Numbered from the stretch's first letter, positions 51,155-60,569 are shown. The stretch is DNA of 64,000 nucleotides from Agrobacterium tumefaciens_K (GCF_031801495.1 NZ_JAOEGC010000007.1:124001-188000); one strand, 5' to 3'. Notes: generated from the letters alone by a model not told the origin. Program-made: numbers and translations.

Positions 51155-52387
51155 ATGACCGATAGATTTTCAGTCGCCGTTACCGGCCAGTCTCTCATCA
51201 AGCACGACATTCGAAACGTCACCACTCGTGAATTCCAGGCGGTCCGGGACGTGCTTCAAAAAGCCGACCTGTCGTTCACGAATTTCGAGAGTACAGTTTT
51301 TGGAGAACATGGTGGCTGGCCACTCAAAGGATCTTTCTTTGGCTGCAGCGATCCCATCGTCCTTGATGCGTTAGCCGAAATGGGGTTCGGCGCCCTGTCA
51401 CTTTCAAACAATCATGGCTTTGATCTGGGACCACCCGGTGTTTTGTCGACGCTTGAAGAGGTCGAGCGGCGTGGAATGCTCCACGCAGGCGCCGGACGCA
51501 ACCACAAGGAGGCGGCATCCGCCACGCTAGGGACCATTGGCACGAAACGCGTGGCAATGGTTGCCATGGATGGCGGACCAGGACCGGATTTCATGTACGC
51601 GGCAGATGGCGGACCAAACCGGCCTGAACGCCCGGGTATCAACCGCCTGAAGCTCACTCAACTCATCGAAGTGGAACAGGGTGCCTTTGATCAGCTCGCT
51701 GCGATCAGGGACAAGGTCGGGTACACGGCGATTGATCTTTCAAACGATAGTCAACCCAATGATCCGCCGTTCGTGGATCCGGAAGACGAGCTTGCCCTCG
51801 GCCGCACGATCTTCAAGCGGGCCGGGCGGTATGGTCGAAACGTCCGTATCGACGGCGCGGATTTCGAGCGAAACCTGCGGGCAATTGCCGCGGCTGCCAA
51901 CGACGGGCATCTCGTCGTTGCATATCTTCACCATCACCATTGGGCGTCCGATTGGTATCAGGTGCCCGAGTGGGTCGGCGGGGTTGCGCGCAGTTGCATC
52001 GACGCAGGCGCTGCCATGTTCCTCAGCCACGGCGCGCCAGTCCTGCAGCCGCTCGAGATCTACAAGGGGCAACCGATCTTTTATAGCCTGGGCAACTTCA
52101 TCTTTCACGTTCCGTCGAAATCCACGTGGCATGCGCCGGAGGTATGGGAAAGTGTGATTGCGGTCTGTGGCTTTGAAAGAAGCGGCCGCCTGAAGGACAT
52201 CCGCTTCCATCCTGTTGTCATCGGCGGCGAGGCGGAGTTGAACCATTCAAGGCTGGAAGAACGCCTGGCGCCCCACATCGCGACCGGGGGAAGGGCGAAG
52301 CGTATTCTGGGACGTTTGCAGGCCCAGTCCGCCAGGTTGGGAACAATGATTGACGTGGAAGGCGAGATCGGCGTCCTGCGGCTGTGA
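51155..52387 (+). CDS. CapA-family metallophosphatase-like protein
   Basis: A 410-aa member of the CapA/PgsA (poly-gamma-glutamate capsule) family with a calcineurin-like fold: VTGQSLIKHDIR, FTNFESTVFG, ALSLSNNHGFDLGPPGV (N-N-H-D metal-site motif), VVAYLHHHHWASDWYQ, FLSHGAPVLQPLEIYKGQPIFYSLGNFIFH. ATG 51155 follows AGGAAG. No signal peptide or membrane anchor is visible, unlike capsule CapA, so it is probably a cytoplasmic hydrolase. It lies between a peptide importer and a peptidase, suggesting a catabolic role on a glutamyl or peptide-like substrate. Confidence 0.85.
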   Translation: MTDRFSVAVTGQSLIKHDIRNVTTREFQAVRDVLQKADLSFTNFESTVFGEHGGWPLKGSFFGCSDPIVLDALAEMGFGALSLSNNHGFDLGPPGVLSTLEEVERRGMLHAGAGRNHKEAASATLGTIGTKRVAMVAMDGGPGPDFMYAADGGPNRPERPGINRLKLTQLIEVEQGAFDQLAAIRDKVGYTAIDLSNDSQPNDPPFVDPEDELALGRTIFKRAGRYGRNVRIDGADFERNLRAIAAAANDGHLVVAYLHHHHWASDWYQVPEWVGGVARSCIDAGAAMFLSHGAPVLQPLEIYKGQPIFYSLGNFIFHVPSKSTWHAPEVWESVIAVCGFERSGRLKDIRFHPVVIGGEAELNHSRLEERLAPHIATGGRAKRILGRLQAQSARLGTMIDVEGEIGVLRL

Positions 52388-52487
52388 ATGGCGAGTGGGA
52401 TGTCAGGCAAACTGTCCCTATTGATGGTTGTCGACGTTTGAATCGAATGTGATCCTCAAGCTTGAATTACCAATGATGAAGAACGGA

Positions 52488-53795
52488 ATGAAACCCATGG
52501 ACTTCGCGGTGCAGGAGCCAATTGATTTGCGTGATGAGCTTATCGAGCGATTTTTCCGATATGTCGGCATTGAAAGCCAAAGCAAAGCCTCCTTCGAACG
52601 GCTTCCATCAACCCTCGGCCAATTGAAACTGGCTCTGTTGCTGGGGCAGGAGTTACAGGAATTGGGCTTAAAGGAGGTCGTTGTCGATGATCAGGCCATC
52701 GTTACGGCGGTGCGGCGTGGCACCAATCCGACCGCGACCCGGATCGGTTTCATTGCCCATCTTGACACTGTCGATGTCGGATTGTCTCCAGTCATCACGC
52801 CGCAGATCAAACGGTTCGACGGAAGCGATCTTTGCCTCAACGCGGACCTCGACATCTGGCTACGGGTTGAGGATCACCCTGAAATAAAAGGCTGGGAAGG
52901 AGAAGATATCATTTTCAGCGATGGCACCAGCGTGCTTGGCGCCGACAACAAGGCCGCGATTTCGGTTATCATGACACTTCTGGCTCGATTGACTGAAGAC
53001 GCCGCAGTTGGCGACATTGCAATCGCCTTCGTGCCGGATGAAGAGATTGGATTGCGCGGTGCAAAGGCACTCGATCTTGCCCGTTTCCCTTGTGACATCG
53101 CCTACACCATCGATTGCTGCGAACTTGGTGAAGTTGTGGTCGAAAATTTCAACGCGGCATCCGGGGAGGTCGTCTTTACCGGCGTCAGTGCCCATCCAAT
53201 GTCGGCCAAAGGTGTCCTGGTTAACCCGCTCCTGATGGCGCTCGATTTTATCTCGAGGTTTGACCGTGGTGACACACCCGAACGCACCGAGGGCAGGGAG
53301 GGATACTTCTGGTTCAAGGAACTGACTGCCAATGATACCGAGGCACGACTGAAGCTCATGATCCGTGACTTCGACAGAAACAGTTTCGAAGAGCGCAAAA
53401 AACGGATCGGGGAGGTGACAGCGCTGATTGCTGCGGAACACCCGACCGGCTCGGTTCGAAGCACGATCTCTGACACTTACGACAATATCGGTGAGCACTT
53501 GTTGGCCGATCCTCGTGCAGCCGATTTGCTGTTTCGAGCGCTTGATCATCTCGAGATCGAGAAGAAAATCACTCCGATGCGCGGCGGGACCGATGGAGCA
53601 GCACTATCGGCGCGCGGCTTACCGACGCCAAACTTCTTCACCGGCGCCTGTAATTTCCATTCCCGATTTGAGTTTCTCCCGATCCCTGCCTTCGTGAAGT
53701 CGTATGAGACGGCACTGACGATCTGCGAGCTTGCAGGGCAGGGGGACGAGAGCATTCAAAAGAGCCAACACCTTTCTGAAAAAGGGATGAATTGA
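52488..53795 (+). CDS. Peptidase T-like M20 aminotripeptidase
   Basis: Zinc peptidase of the M20B family, about 435 aa. Metal and catalytic motifs: GFIAHLDTVD (H and catalytic D), SVLGADNKAA (bridging Asp), FVPDEEIGLRGAK (general-base Glu and ligand), and the late His in the GGTDGAALSARGLPTPNFFTGACNFHSR region. The dimerisation domain has VVFTGVSAHPMSAKG. Several Met codons lie close together (52473 to 52497); 52488 is a compromise. The stop overlaps the next start (TGATG). It probably cleaves the peptide brought in by the adjacent importer. Confidence 0.9.
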   Translation: MKPMDFAVQEPIDLRDELIERFFRYVGIESQSKASFERLPSTLGQLKLALLLGQELQELGLKEVVVDDQAIVTAVRRGTNPTATRIGFIAHLDTVDVGLSPVITPQIKRFDGSDLCLNADLDIWLRVEDHPEIKGWEGEDIIFSDGTSVLGADNKAAISVIMTLLARLTEDAAVGDIAIAFVPDEEIGLRGAKALDLARFPCDIAYTIDCCELGEVVVENFNAASGEVVFTGVSAHPMSAKGVLVNPLLMALDFISRFDRGDTPERTEGREGYFWFKELTANDTEARLKLMIRDFDRNSFEERKKRIGEVTALIAAEHPTGSVRSTISDTYDNIGEHLLADPRAADLLFRALDHLEIEKKITPMRGGTDGAALSARGLPTPNFFTGACNFHSRFEFLPIPAFVKSYETALTICELAGQGDESIQKSQHLSEKGMN

Positions 53796-54715
53796 TGCGA
53801 TACTCACCGCAAGCGCCAGCCGCAGTCGTCATGGTCCGCCCACACAATTTCACAGTCAATGAACAGACGGCGCAGGATAATACCTTCCAGGCGGCGGGTG
53901 ACGCCATCAGGGACATGTCTGCAGACGCCTATCTCGAAATCACCGTTGCAGCTGAAACACTACGCGAACACGGCGTCAGCGTGCATCTTTTCGAGGATAC
54001 GGGTACGGCTACGCCCGACTCCGTTTTTCCAAACAACTGGTTTTCCACACATGCCGGCGGGCACGTGGCGATCTACCCGATGAAAGCGAACAATCGACGG
54101 CTGGAGCGACGTTCCGATATCATCGAGATGCTGAAGTCCAACTATCGCGTTCAGGATGTTGTCGACTACTCCGGCCTTGAACTTGATGGCCTGTTTCTCG
54201 AGGGGACCGGCGCGATGGTTCTCGATCACATCGGAAGGGTCGCCTATGCTGTACGATCAGACCGCATAGATCCGGTCATGCTTGAGCGGTTCTCCACACA
54301 GTTCGGATTTGAACCGATGATGTTTGATGCGTGCGATGCGAGAGGCGTTCCCATCTATCATACGAATGTCCTGATGTGTGTCGGAACTGATTTCGCGCTC
54401 ATTGGCGCTTCAATGATACCAGATCATGTGCGCCGCGACGAGATCCTGGCGCGCCTGCGCAATTCAGGCAGGCATGTCGTCGAATTGCAGGATAACCAGA
54501 TCGGGAAGTTCGCAGGCAATGCCCTGGAGCTGCAGGGGAGGAACGGCCGGCTGCTTGCCATGTCTACGACAGCATTCTCGGCCCTCGATCAAGACCAGCG
54601 GGATACAATTGAGAGCTACGTCGAGATTGTCGCGTTGGGAATCCCGTCGATTGAGATGGCAGGAGGGTCTGTTCGCTGCACGCTTGCAGGCGTTCACCTG
54701 GCGGCTCGCGGTTAA
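53795..54715 (+). CDS. CtlX-like citrulline/arginine-type hydrolase
   Basis: A 306-aa pentein-fold enzyme of the amidinotransferase/arginine deiminase superfamily. Signature: TPDSVFPNNWFSTH (D75, N-N-W), LFLEGTGAMVLD (E136), PIYHTNVLMCVG (catalytic H189) and GGSVRCTLAGVHL (nucleophile C295). The PNNWFSTH motif is that of CtlX, which hydrolyses citrulline to ornithine in bacteria. It is translationally coupled to the peptidase gene, so the imported peptide likely releases arginine, citrulline or a related guanidino or ureido compound. Confidence 0.87.
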   Translation: MRYSPQAPAAVVMVRPHNFTVNEQTAQDNTFQAAGDAIRDMSADAYLEITVAAETLREHGVSVHLFEDTGTATPDSVFPNNWFSTHAGGHVAIYPMKANNRRLERRSDIIEMLKSNYRVQDVVDYSGLELDGLFLEGTGAMVLDHIGRVAYAVRSDRIDPVMLERFSTQFGFEPMMFDACDARGVPIYHTNVLMCVGTDFALIGASMIPDHVRRDEILARLRNSGRHVVELQDNQIGKFAGNALELQGRNGRLLAMSTTAFSALDQDQRDTIESYVEIVALGIPSIEMAGGSVRCTLAGVHLAARG

Positions 54716-55029
54716 ATCTTGAGCACATCGAACCGGAGCAAGACTTTACCGTTCAACGGTTCCGGTTGATTTCGACAGCAACCTTCAACACTTGAACGGG
54801 TGCCGTTGCGGGCGCAAAGTCAAAAGAACATGACCGCCTCATCCGATCACATTGCGGTTGCCATCGTCGGTTGAGGCGCGCCATGCCTGTGATGTCTGCT
54901 CAGGCTTTTGTACGGTCGAGGCGACAGTTCGAGGTACAAGGCTGGCCGCGGGGGTGGTACCGTTTGTTAGACGCGGAACCATTGCTGCACCGGTCGGTTC
55001 TATTCTCCTGCGATCGATAGGAGGTTTCG
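54716..55029. other. Intergenic stretch after the importer operon
   Basis: A 314-bp gap. A 7-bp AACCGGA...TCCGGTT inverted repeat near 54730-54768 could end the operon but is weak and has a long loop. No gene recognised. Confidence 0.4.
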
Positions 55030-55200
55030 ATGACGAACACGATGAGTATCGAAGAACTGTCCAAGAAGTTGAGCAAGTTCGATTTCTGGATGTTCAACAC
55101 CAATGCTCCGGACAGGATTGCCAGCCGACCGATGAGCAATAACGGTTATGTCGAATACGAAGGCGACTTATGGTTTTTCTCCTATGAGCCAGCCGCGTAA
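55030..55200 (+). pseudogene. Truncated pyridoxamine 5'-phosphate oxidase-like (general stress protein) fragment
   Basis: ATG 55030 after GATAGGAGG gives 56 residues: MTNTMSIEELSKKLSKFDFW, MFNTNAPDRIASRPMS, EYEGDLWFFSYE, then AA and stop. This is the N-terminal third of stress-protein-26/pyridoxamine-oxidase-like proteins (normally 150-170 aa). The frame ends where an opposite-strand ABC-ATPase fragment begins (near 55190), so the gene was cut by a rearrangement. Confidence 0.75.
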
Positions 55201-55569
55201 ATCGCAAAACGTGCCGTTCACTTCCACTTCGACTGTTCTTGCTCGAGTTCGCACGTCAGGTCCCGGGCTGCCGTTTCCGTCGATCCCGGTTCCGCGGGGC
55301 CCGATCTCAACAATCTCACCGAGATACATGACGGCCACGCGATGGCTCACTCTTTCCACCACGGTCATGTCGTGTGATATAAACAGGTATGACAGGCCAA
55401 GCTTTTGCTGCAGGTCGAGAAGAAGATTGATGATTTGCGCTTTGACGGAAACGTCAAGGGCCGAGACAGCCTCGTCGGCGACGATTACCTTCGGTGAAAG
55501 AGATAAGGCGCGCGCAATACATATCCTTTGGCGTTGGCTGCCAGCGCCTGATCGGCATCGCGCGTCTAA
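55168..55569 (-). pseudogene. Fragment of a peptide ABC transporter ATPase
   Basis: The reverse strand encodes the second half of a Dpp/Opp-type ATPase: GSQRQRICIARALSLSPK (degenerate signature, GAGSQRQR in place of SGGQRQR), VIVADEAVSALDVSVKAQIINLL, LFISHDMTVVERVSHRVAVMYLGEIVEIGP. Walker A and everything upstream are missing; the frame opens from a stop near 55570 with unrelated residues. The 3' end runs into the truncated stress-protein gene on the other strand. It is not the missing half of the importer at 45827, which is complete. Confidence 0.78.
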
Positions 55570-55587
55570 TCAGTTAGCTGCCGTAAA

Positions 55588-55989
55588 CTAGGTGTTTGGG
55601 CCCACCGCGCTTACACACTCTAAAATCGCCGAGAGCAGGACAGAACTATCGAATGGTTTCCTCAGTATTTTCAGGCCATTTTCCGGCGGCAAATTTTCGA
55701 TCAACTCGTAACGTCCGGTGATCAATATAACAGGCAATGTCGGATGCACCCGGTTCAGTATCTCTCGCAGCTCAAATCCGCTGACTTCCGGCATCCCTAT
55801 ATCGGTAATCACACATGTGATCCTATTGAGGTCACCGCTGGCGAGTAGTCCGCTCGCGCTTCGAAACGACACCGCGTCGTAACCGACTGACTCCAGAAGC
55901 TGTTGCAAACCACTTAAAACACGTTGGTCGTCATCGACGATACCGATGAGATGAGTATGCTCGGGCGCGCTGCTTTGTTCCGCTACCAT
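55588..55989 (-). CDS. Single-domain response regulator (FixJ-type receiver)
   Basis: A 133-aa receiver with no output domain. Acidic pocket D19-D20, phosphoacceptor D63 in VITDIGMPEVSGFEL, T/S in VILITGRYE, and K111 in ILRKPFDSS. ATG 55989 was chosen because the receiver starts soon after. It lies downstream of, and in the same direction as, the three-PAS kinase, its likely phosphodonor, with a 108-bp gap. Without a DNA-binding domain it must act by protein contact or as a phosphate sink. Confidence 0.88.
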   Translation of the reverse strand: MVAEQSSAPEHTHLIGIVDDDQRVLSGLQQLLESVGYDAVSFRSASGLLASGDLNRITCVITDIGMPEVSGFELREILNRVHPTLPVILITGRYELIENLPPENGLKILRKPFDSSVLLSAILECVSAVGPNT

Positions 55990-56097
55990 ATCATGTCTTT
56001 CAGTGAGCCTCAGCTTAATTAGCACGTTGAAGGGATATGCAAAAATTGCAGCGTTTCCTCAGTAATTTGGGCTGCAAGTTAGAAAGCGGCATAATTG

Positions 56098-58137
56098 TCA
56101 TTTGACACCGACCGGTAGCGTTTCATGGTCTTCCGTGGCAACGGATAATGAAAAACTGAAGACAGTTCCCCTGGGGTAATTCGGCTTGTGCCAAAGCTCG
56201 CCCTCATGAGCCTCGATCACCGATTCACAGATGGCCAGCCCCATGCCCATTCCCCGTTCTTTGGTGCTGAAGAACGCTTGGGTAACTCTCTGCTCATTAG
56301 GGAGGCCAATACCTTCGTCAATAACCTCGATCATGATCTTATCGCCGTCGCGCTTGCTCCGAACCGTGACCGGTTTCGCTGAGTTGTTTGCGGCATCAAC
56401 TGCTTCAAGAGCATTCCGGATCAGATTCACAAGGACCTGTTGGATTTGGACACGATCCATTGCGACGGGTGGGAGTGCCGTATCTAGTTCAGTCTGAATC
56501 CCGATACGGCTGCCAACTGCACTTAAACCAATCATTCTGGTTACCTCTTCGATGACAGCGTTCGGGCTTTCGACGACCCGTTGTCTCTGGGTGCGACGGA
56601 AAAGAGCACGTATGCTGCTGACGATTTCGGCGGCGTCCTTCGCATTGTCTGTCATCGCGTCAGCGGAGGATAGTGCTCTTTCGAAGTTTGGCGGAACCCG
56701 TGACAACCATCGGCGACAAGCGTCAGCATTGGAGAGTACGGCGGTCAGGGGTTGATTGATTTCATGTGCAATTGATGCTGCAAGTTCGGCCAAGCTAGCT
56801 GCTCTAGATGCTTCGCCGAGTTTCTCCTGCATGTTGCGCAGCGTCTCCTGAGACTGGACTTCGTCATCGACGTCGATGAGGAAACCGTACTGGCGTAGCC
56901 CCGTCTCATCCATTAGCCCAGCGTAACGTCCTTCAACCCAGCGATAGACACCGTCAGCTCTCAAAAGGCGGAAGCGCATCATCACGACGCTTTCATGACC
57001 TGGGTTGTCCTCGTAAAGCCTTGCGAGTGTTGGCAGGTCATCGGGATGAACAAGAGCTGACATTGCTTGTGTCGCATCCAACCCACGAAGCTCATCGCCG
57101 GCGTCCGGAGCGATGCCGGTGAACTTGAGCAAATGCTTATTGAAGTAGGTTATTCCCTTCTCGTTGCCGACTGTCCAAATCATCATTGGTATAGCATCAA
57201 CAAGAAGCCTGAGTTCTTGCTCACGGTAGCGTAGATAATCTTCTTCACGCTTCAGTTCGTCAATGTCGATTGCAACTCCGTACCATTGCACAGGATTGCC
57301 ATCAGCATCGCACAACAACTCGCCACGCTGTTCCGTCCAGCGATATGTACCGTCATTGCGGCGCATACGATATCTGCCCGATAGCGGCTCACCGGTGGCG
57401 ATACTGTGGTTTATAAGATCTTCGGCAAGCCCAGCATCGTCAGGGTGGATTAGGCCCGGGTTTCCTCTGCTGACCCGACGTCCTTCAAACGGTATGTCGT
57501 CCAGCTGGCATCCAAAAAAATCCTGCAATCGCTTGCTAAAATGAGTCACATGTCCATTCAAATCGCAGCACCAGATGTTAACCGGTAACGCGTCGATCAG
57601 AACTTGTAGCTCTCTCTCACGCTTACGTAGCGCAAGTTCAGCAACTTTCTGATCTTCGATATCTATCTGGGTGCCATACCAGGCAATGATGTTACCGTTC
57701 ACGTCGCGAGATGGATGCACCGCGAGACGGTGCCAAAGATAGACACCATCATGGCGTCGCAACCGATACTCGTAAGTCGCAGGAGTTCCGGATTTTAGTG
57801 TTTCACCCCAATGATCGAGTGTTCCCTGTAAGTCGTCAGGATGAATGATGTTTGCCAGCATTTCTGCATAAGCATCATGGAAACGATCTGGGTCGTATCC
57901 GCTCATTTTGATGAAGCTGTCCTCTAGTCCGTAGTATCGGAGCGCTGGAGGGCTGACATAGATGAACTTGCCTTCCGGATCGTTCGACCATCCATGCCCC
58001 GGCATCCCTTCAACGATGGCACGAGCGTGCTTGTCGATCACGCGTTCTTTGCGGTTCGACCAAACTCTCCAGAAGTAACCGCAAGTGAACCCGATTGTCA
58101 GTGCAGAACAAGCAGTGAGAATGATAGACGTCGGCAT
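56098..58137 (-). CDS. Histidine kinase with three PAS domains
   Basis: A 679-aa sensor kinase. One N-terminal hydrophobic segment (TSIILTACSALTIGFTCGYFW) is followed by three PAS-PAC units at about 40-165, 175-295 and 305-430, each with an HPDD motif and a W-Y-G or Y-G-F C-terminal strand. The HisKA domain has H458 in SIAHEINQPLTAVLSN. HATPase boxes: N in LVNLIRNALEAV, DEGIGLP, and STKERGMGMGLAICESV. It resembles the FixL-like rhizobial family but has no evident haem-binding PAS. It probably signals to the lone receiver downstream. Confidence 0.92.
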   Translation of the reverse strand: MPTSIILTACSALTIGFTCGYFWRVWSNRKERVIDKHARAIVEGMPGHGWSNDPEGKFIYVSPPALRYYGLEDSFIKMSGYDPDRFHDAYAEMLANIIHPDDLQGTLDHWGETLKSGTPATYEYRLRRHDGVYLWHRLAVHPSRDVNGNIIAWYGTQIDIEDQKVAELALRKRERELQVLIDALPVNIWCCDLNGHVTHFSKRLQDFFGCQLDDIPFEGRRVSRGNPGLIHPDDAGLAEDLINHSIATGEPLSGRYRMRRNDGTYRWTEQRGELLCDADGNPVQWYGVAIDIDELKREEDYLRYREQELRLLVDAIPMMIWTVGNEKGITYFNKHLLKFTGIAPDAGDELRGLDATQAMSALVHPDDLPTLARLYEDNPGHESVVMMRFRLLRADGVYRWVEGRYAGLMDETGLRQYGFLIDVDDEVQSQETLRNMQEKLGEASRAASLAELAASIAHEINQPLTAVLSNADACRRWLSRVPPNFERALSSADAMTDNAKDAAEIVSSIRALFRRTQRQRVVESPNAVIEEVTRMIGLSAVGSRIGIQTELDTALPPVAMDRVQIQQVLVNLIRNALEAVDAANNSAKPVTVRSKRDGDKIMIEVIDEGIGLPNEQRVTQAFFSTKERGMGMGLAICESVIEAHEGELWHKPNYPRGTVFSFSLSVATEDHETLPVGVK

Positions 58138-58249
58138 TCACACTTCCCAAGAGCGATGGTGACTGCCGACGATATCGCGAGCTTCTGATTTAGTCACGAT
58201 TTTAAGTGGCTGCCACTCGCTGAGACTTACGGGCTGTTCGATGAGCAGG

Positions 58250-58702
58250 TCACATCATCATCCTTCGTCTATGGCGCATGCCGTCGAGGCTAAAAACACC
58301 TGCGCCGAACGCGGTTATCTCAAGCAGTCCACCTGCCATCGCAGCATTCTTCCAGAAATGCAGGAACTGGTTTTGATCAGAGAAGTCGCTGTGAAAGACA
58401 AGTGCAGTGAAAAGGCTGAACAGAGCCAGAGCCAGTCCAACGATGCGAGTGTGATATCCGAGCGCAAGAGCCAAACCACCGAGGAGTTCAAGCGCAATCG
58501 CGCCCACGAGACATATCACTGGAAACGGTAGGCCAAAGGCTGCGATGTAGCCAAGGTAGGTCTCCGATCCCGTAATCTTGCCGAAGCCAGACAAGATAAA
58601 GATTGGGCTCAGAAGCAGCCGACCAGCCAAAGCTGAAAATGCAAAATATGTTTCGCTTTGTTTCATCGTCTCGCGATGAGGAACTGCGTGGATATTGCTC
58701 AT
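58250..58702 (-). CDS. DoxX-family membrane protein
   Basis: A 150-aa protein with four hydrophobic helices. DoxX signature: FSALAGRLLLSPIFILSGFGKITG near residues 20-45, then IAALELLGGLALALGYH and TALVFHSDFSDQNQFLHFWKNAAMAGGLL. Start 58702 was chosen as the first Met after an unlikely N-terminal extension. It is leftward and follows the NmrA-type gene by 108 bp, a frequent partnership (DoxX with NmrA-like or quinone oxidoreductases). Probable redox-stress role, inferred. Confidence 0.88.
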   Translation of the reverse strand: MSNIHAVPHRETMKQSETYFAFSALAGRLLLSPIFILSGFGKITGSETYLGYIAAFGLPFPVICLVGAIALELLGGLALALGYHTRIVGLALALFSLFTALVFHSDFSDQNQFLHFWKNAAMAGGLLEITAFGAGVFSLDGMRHRRRMMM

Positions 58703-58810
58703 CGAATGATCCTTCTCAACAAACTCTGGAGCGGTGGTCGCCCCTATAAACCATCGTGGAATACGAGGGAGGTGACAGCTTTCTTCACAGCAACACCTCA
58801 GTTGCGACAA

Positions 58811-59557
58811 TCAAGCCGCAGGCTGAATCCATTGGCTAAAATGGGTTTTACCGATGAGCGTTTTGCCTTCCGGAACCAACGTATCGGTGTCGAGACGTGA
58901 ACCGAAGTAGAGAGCCTCTGGATCAGCTTTCACTGTTCTCAGATCGCCCCGCGCTTTCAGATAGCGAGTGACAACATCGCTCATCGGCACGCGTTCGGGG
59001 CCAGCCACCTGAACAATGCTGTTCGCAGGTTCTCCGGTCACCACATCGCACAGTGCGTCGACCAGGTCGTTTGCAGCGATCATCTGAACGTTGGCTGTCG
59101 AAATCTGCGTTTCGCCGTCTTTGCCACCGAGATCAGCGATTGTGCCAAGGTATTCCATGAACTGCGTGGATCGGACAATTGTGAAGGGGATGCCTGCCGA
59201 TTTCACCAACTGTTCTTGTAGGTTTTTGCCTTTGAAGTAGGCGTTGTCGCCAAGCTTTTCGGTGCCGACGATAGATAGAACGATGTGATGGCGCACATGA
59301 GCAGTCTTTTCAGCGCCGAGCTGGTTTGATGTCGAGGTACGGAAAAAGTCAAGAATGCCTTGAGGATCGAAAGTTGGGGAGTTGGTAACGTCGAGCACGG
59401 CGTGAGCCCCCTGCATTGCTTCTGCCAAACCCTGACCAGTAATCGTGTTCACCCCGGTTTCAGGTGCTGCCGCGATGACGGTGTGCCCCCTTTCCGTAAG
59501 ATTTTTTACGACTTTCGATCCAATGAACCCTGTTCCACCCACAATCACGTATTTCAT
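58811..59557 (-). CDS. NmrA-type NAD(P)-binding SDR protein
   Basis: A 248-aa atypical short-chain dehydrogenase. Nucleotide-binding motif MKYVIVGGTGFIGSKVVKNL at the very start, HHIVLSIVGTEKLGDNAYFKGKNLQEQLVKSAGIPFTIVRSTQF (with the Y-x-x-x-K-like NAYFKGK), and IVQVAGPERVPMSDVV. Such proteins sense NAD(P) or act on quinones. Likely transcribed with doxX. Confidence 0.9.
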   Translation of the reverse strand: MKYVIVGGTGFIGSKVVKNLTERGHTVIAAAPETGVNTITGQGLAEAMQGAHAVLDVTNSPTFDPQGILDFFRTSTSNQLGAEKTAHVRHHIVLSIVGTEKLGDNAYFKGKNLQEQLVKSAGIPFTIVRSTQFMEYLGTIADLGGKDGETQISTANVQMIAANDLVDALCDVVTGEPANSIVQVAGPERVPMSDVVTRYLKARGDLRTVKADPEALYFGSRLDTDTLVPEGKTLIGKTHFSQWIQPAA

Positions 59558-59806
59558 TTTCGTCTCCCGATAATCTGTTCGGAGCAGCGTCATGGGAACT
59601 GAGCAGGTCTACAAGCTATACGCAGGTATGTCATGCTGGGGGGTGTACGAACGAATCCCGTTCCTGCTGGGGGTTCGCAGCGGGAGTTGATCATCACAAT
59701 AGAATGCCTGGCTTGCCAAAATGCGCGAGATTAGGAATTGTAGGACAAATGAAGCGCGCCTCGGGGGGGGGGGAGCAAATAGGCGGGACTAAACACACTG
59801 GGAACC
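59558..59806. repeat. Intergenic region with an 11-G homopolymer
   Basis: A 249-bp gap. A run of 11 G residues spans 59763-59773, followed by AGC. A TTGTAGGACAAA string at 59742-59753 only partly resembles the lux-box core. No gene recognised. Confidence 0.6.
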
Positions 59807-60544
59807 GTGCCTCCAATTAATGAGGAACGTGCTCGCGCTCGCTACGCTCAGGCTGATCTCGTCGTTTTCCCTCGACAAGACTACAACGAGATGCTGGCTT
59901 CACGGAAGTTTTTGGAGGATCGCGAGCATCTATTGAGCTTGGTGGTCGCCACAATACAAGCGGTTGTTCGGGACACTGAACCCGATGGGTGTCTGACTCT
60001 CTTCAACGAGCGAAATTCGCGTTTCACGTCCTTTGTCATTCCCGCCGTTGGCGCACCGCACGATGCGCTCGATCTTCCAACTCGGGGAACAGGAACGAGC
60101 TTACGCTGACGTCAATGCGATGATTCGAGATGTATGGCTACTGTTCTCCGGCGATGAGCCGTCACGAAGTGCGATTTTTGTTCAAAACCTTGACGATGGA
60201 GAGCCAATGCCGTCGTCGGCGCGATCCAGATTCGGCAAGTCTTGATGAACCTGTCGCGCAATGCGTTTGAGGCCGGGGTGGAAAACGGGGTCGAAAGGCA
60301 GGTAACTCGGGCATCCTCTGTCTGCGCAAAAGACACCATCCGGATTTTAGTGGAGGACGAAGGCGGCGGAATTGCCGATCTATCGCGAGTATTCGACACG
60401 TTTTATAACACGAAACAACAAGGCGCAGGCATGGGACTTGCACTCTGCCGCACCATTGTTGCCAAGCACGGCGGAAGTGTTCCGGCAGAAAACACGGAAC
60501 GCGGCGCAAAGGTGTGGTTCACGTTGCCGAGGCGATTGAGCTAG
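59807..60544 (+). pseudogene. Decayed histidine kinase (PAS/HATPase remnants, frameshifted)
   Basis: Three overlapping frames hold kinase pieces. 59807-60109 has a degenerate helical/PAS-like part (REHLLSLVVATIQAVVRDTE). 60070-60215, in another frame, has ERAYADVNAMIRDVWLLFSGDEPSR, as in the segment before the ATPase domain. The frame then shifts to GAIQIRQVLMNLSRNAFEAGV, ILVEDEGGGIAD, GAGMGLALCRTIVAKHGGSV and RGAKVWFTLP to the stop at 60544, a near-complete HATPase end. The HisKA His region is missing. Two or more frameshifts and a deletion make it non-functional. Confidence 0.8.
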
Positions 60545-60569
60545 CTGAAACTGGAGTTGAAGTTCGTGC

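Noticed and set aside
59742..59756. A fifth lux-box-like site (TTGTAGGACAAATGA)
   Set aside because: Only the left half matches; the right half has no symmetry and no quorum-related gene is near.
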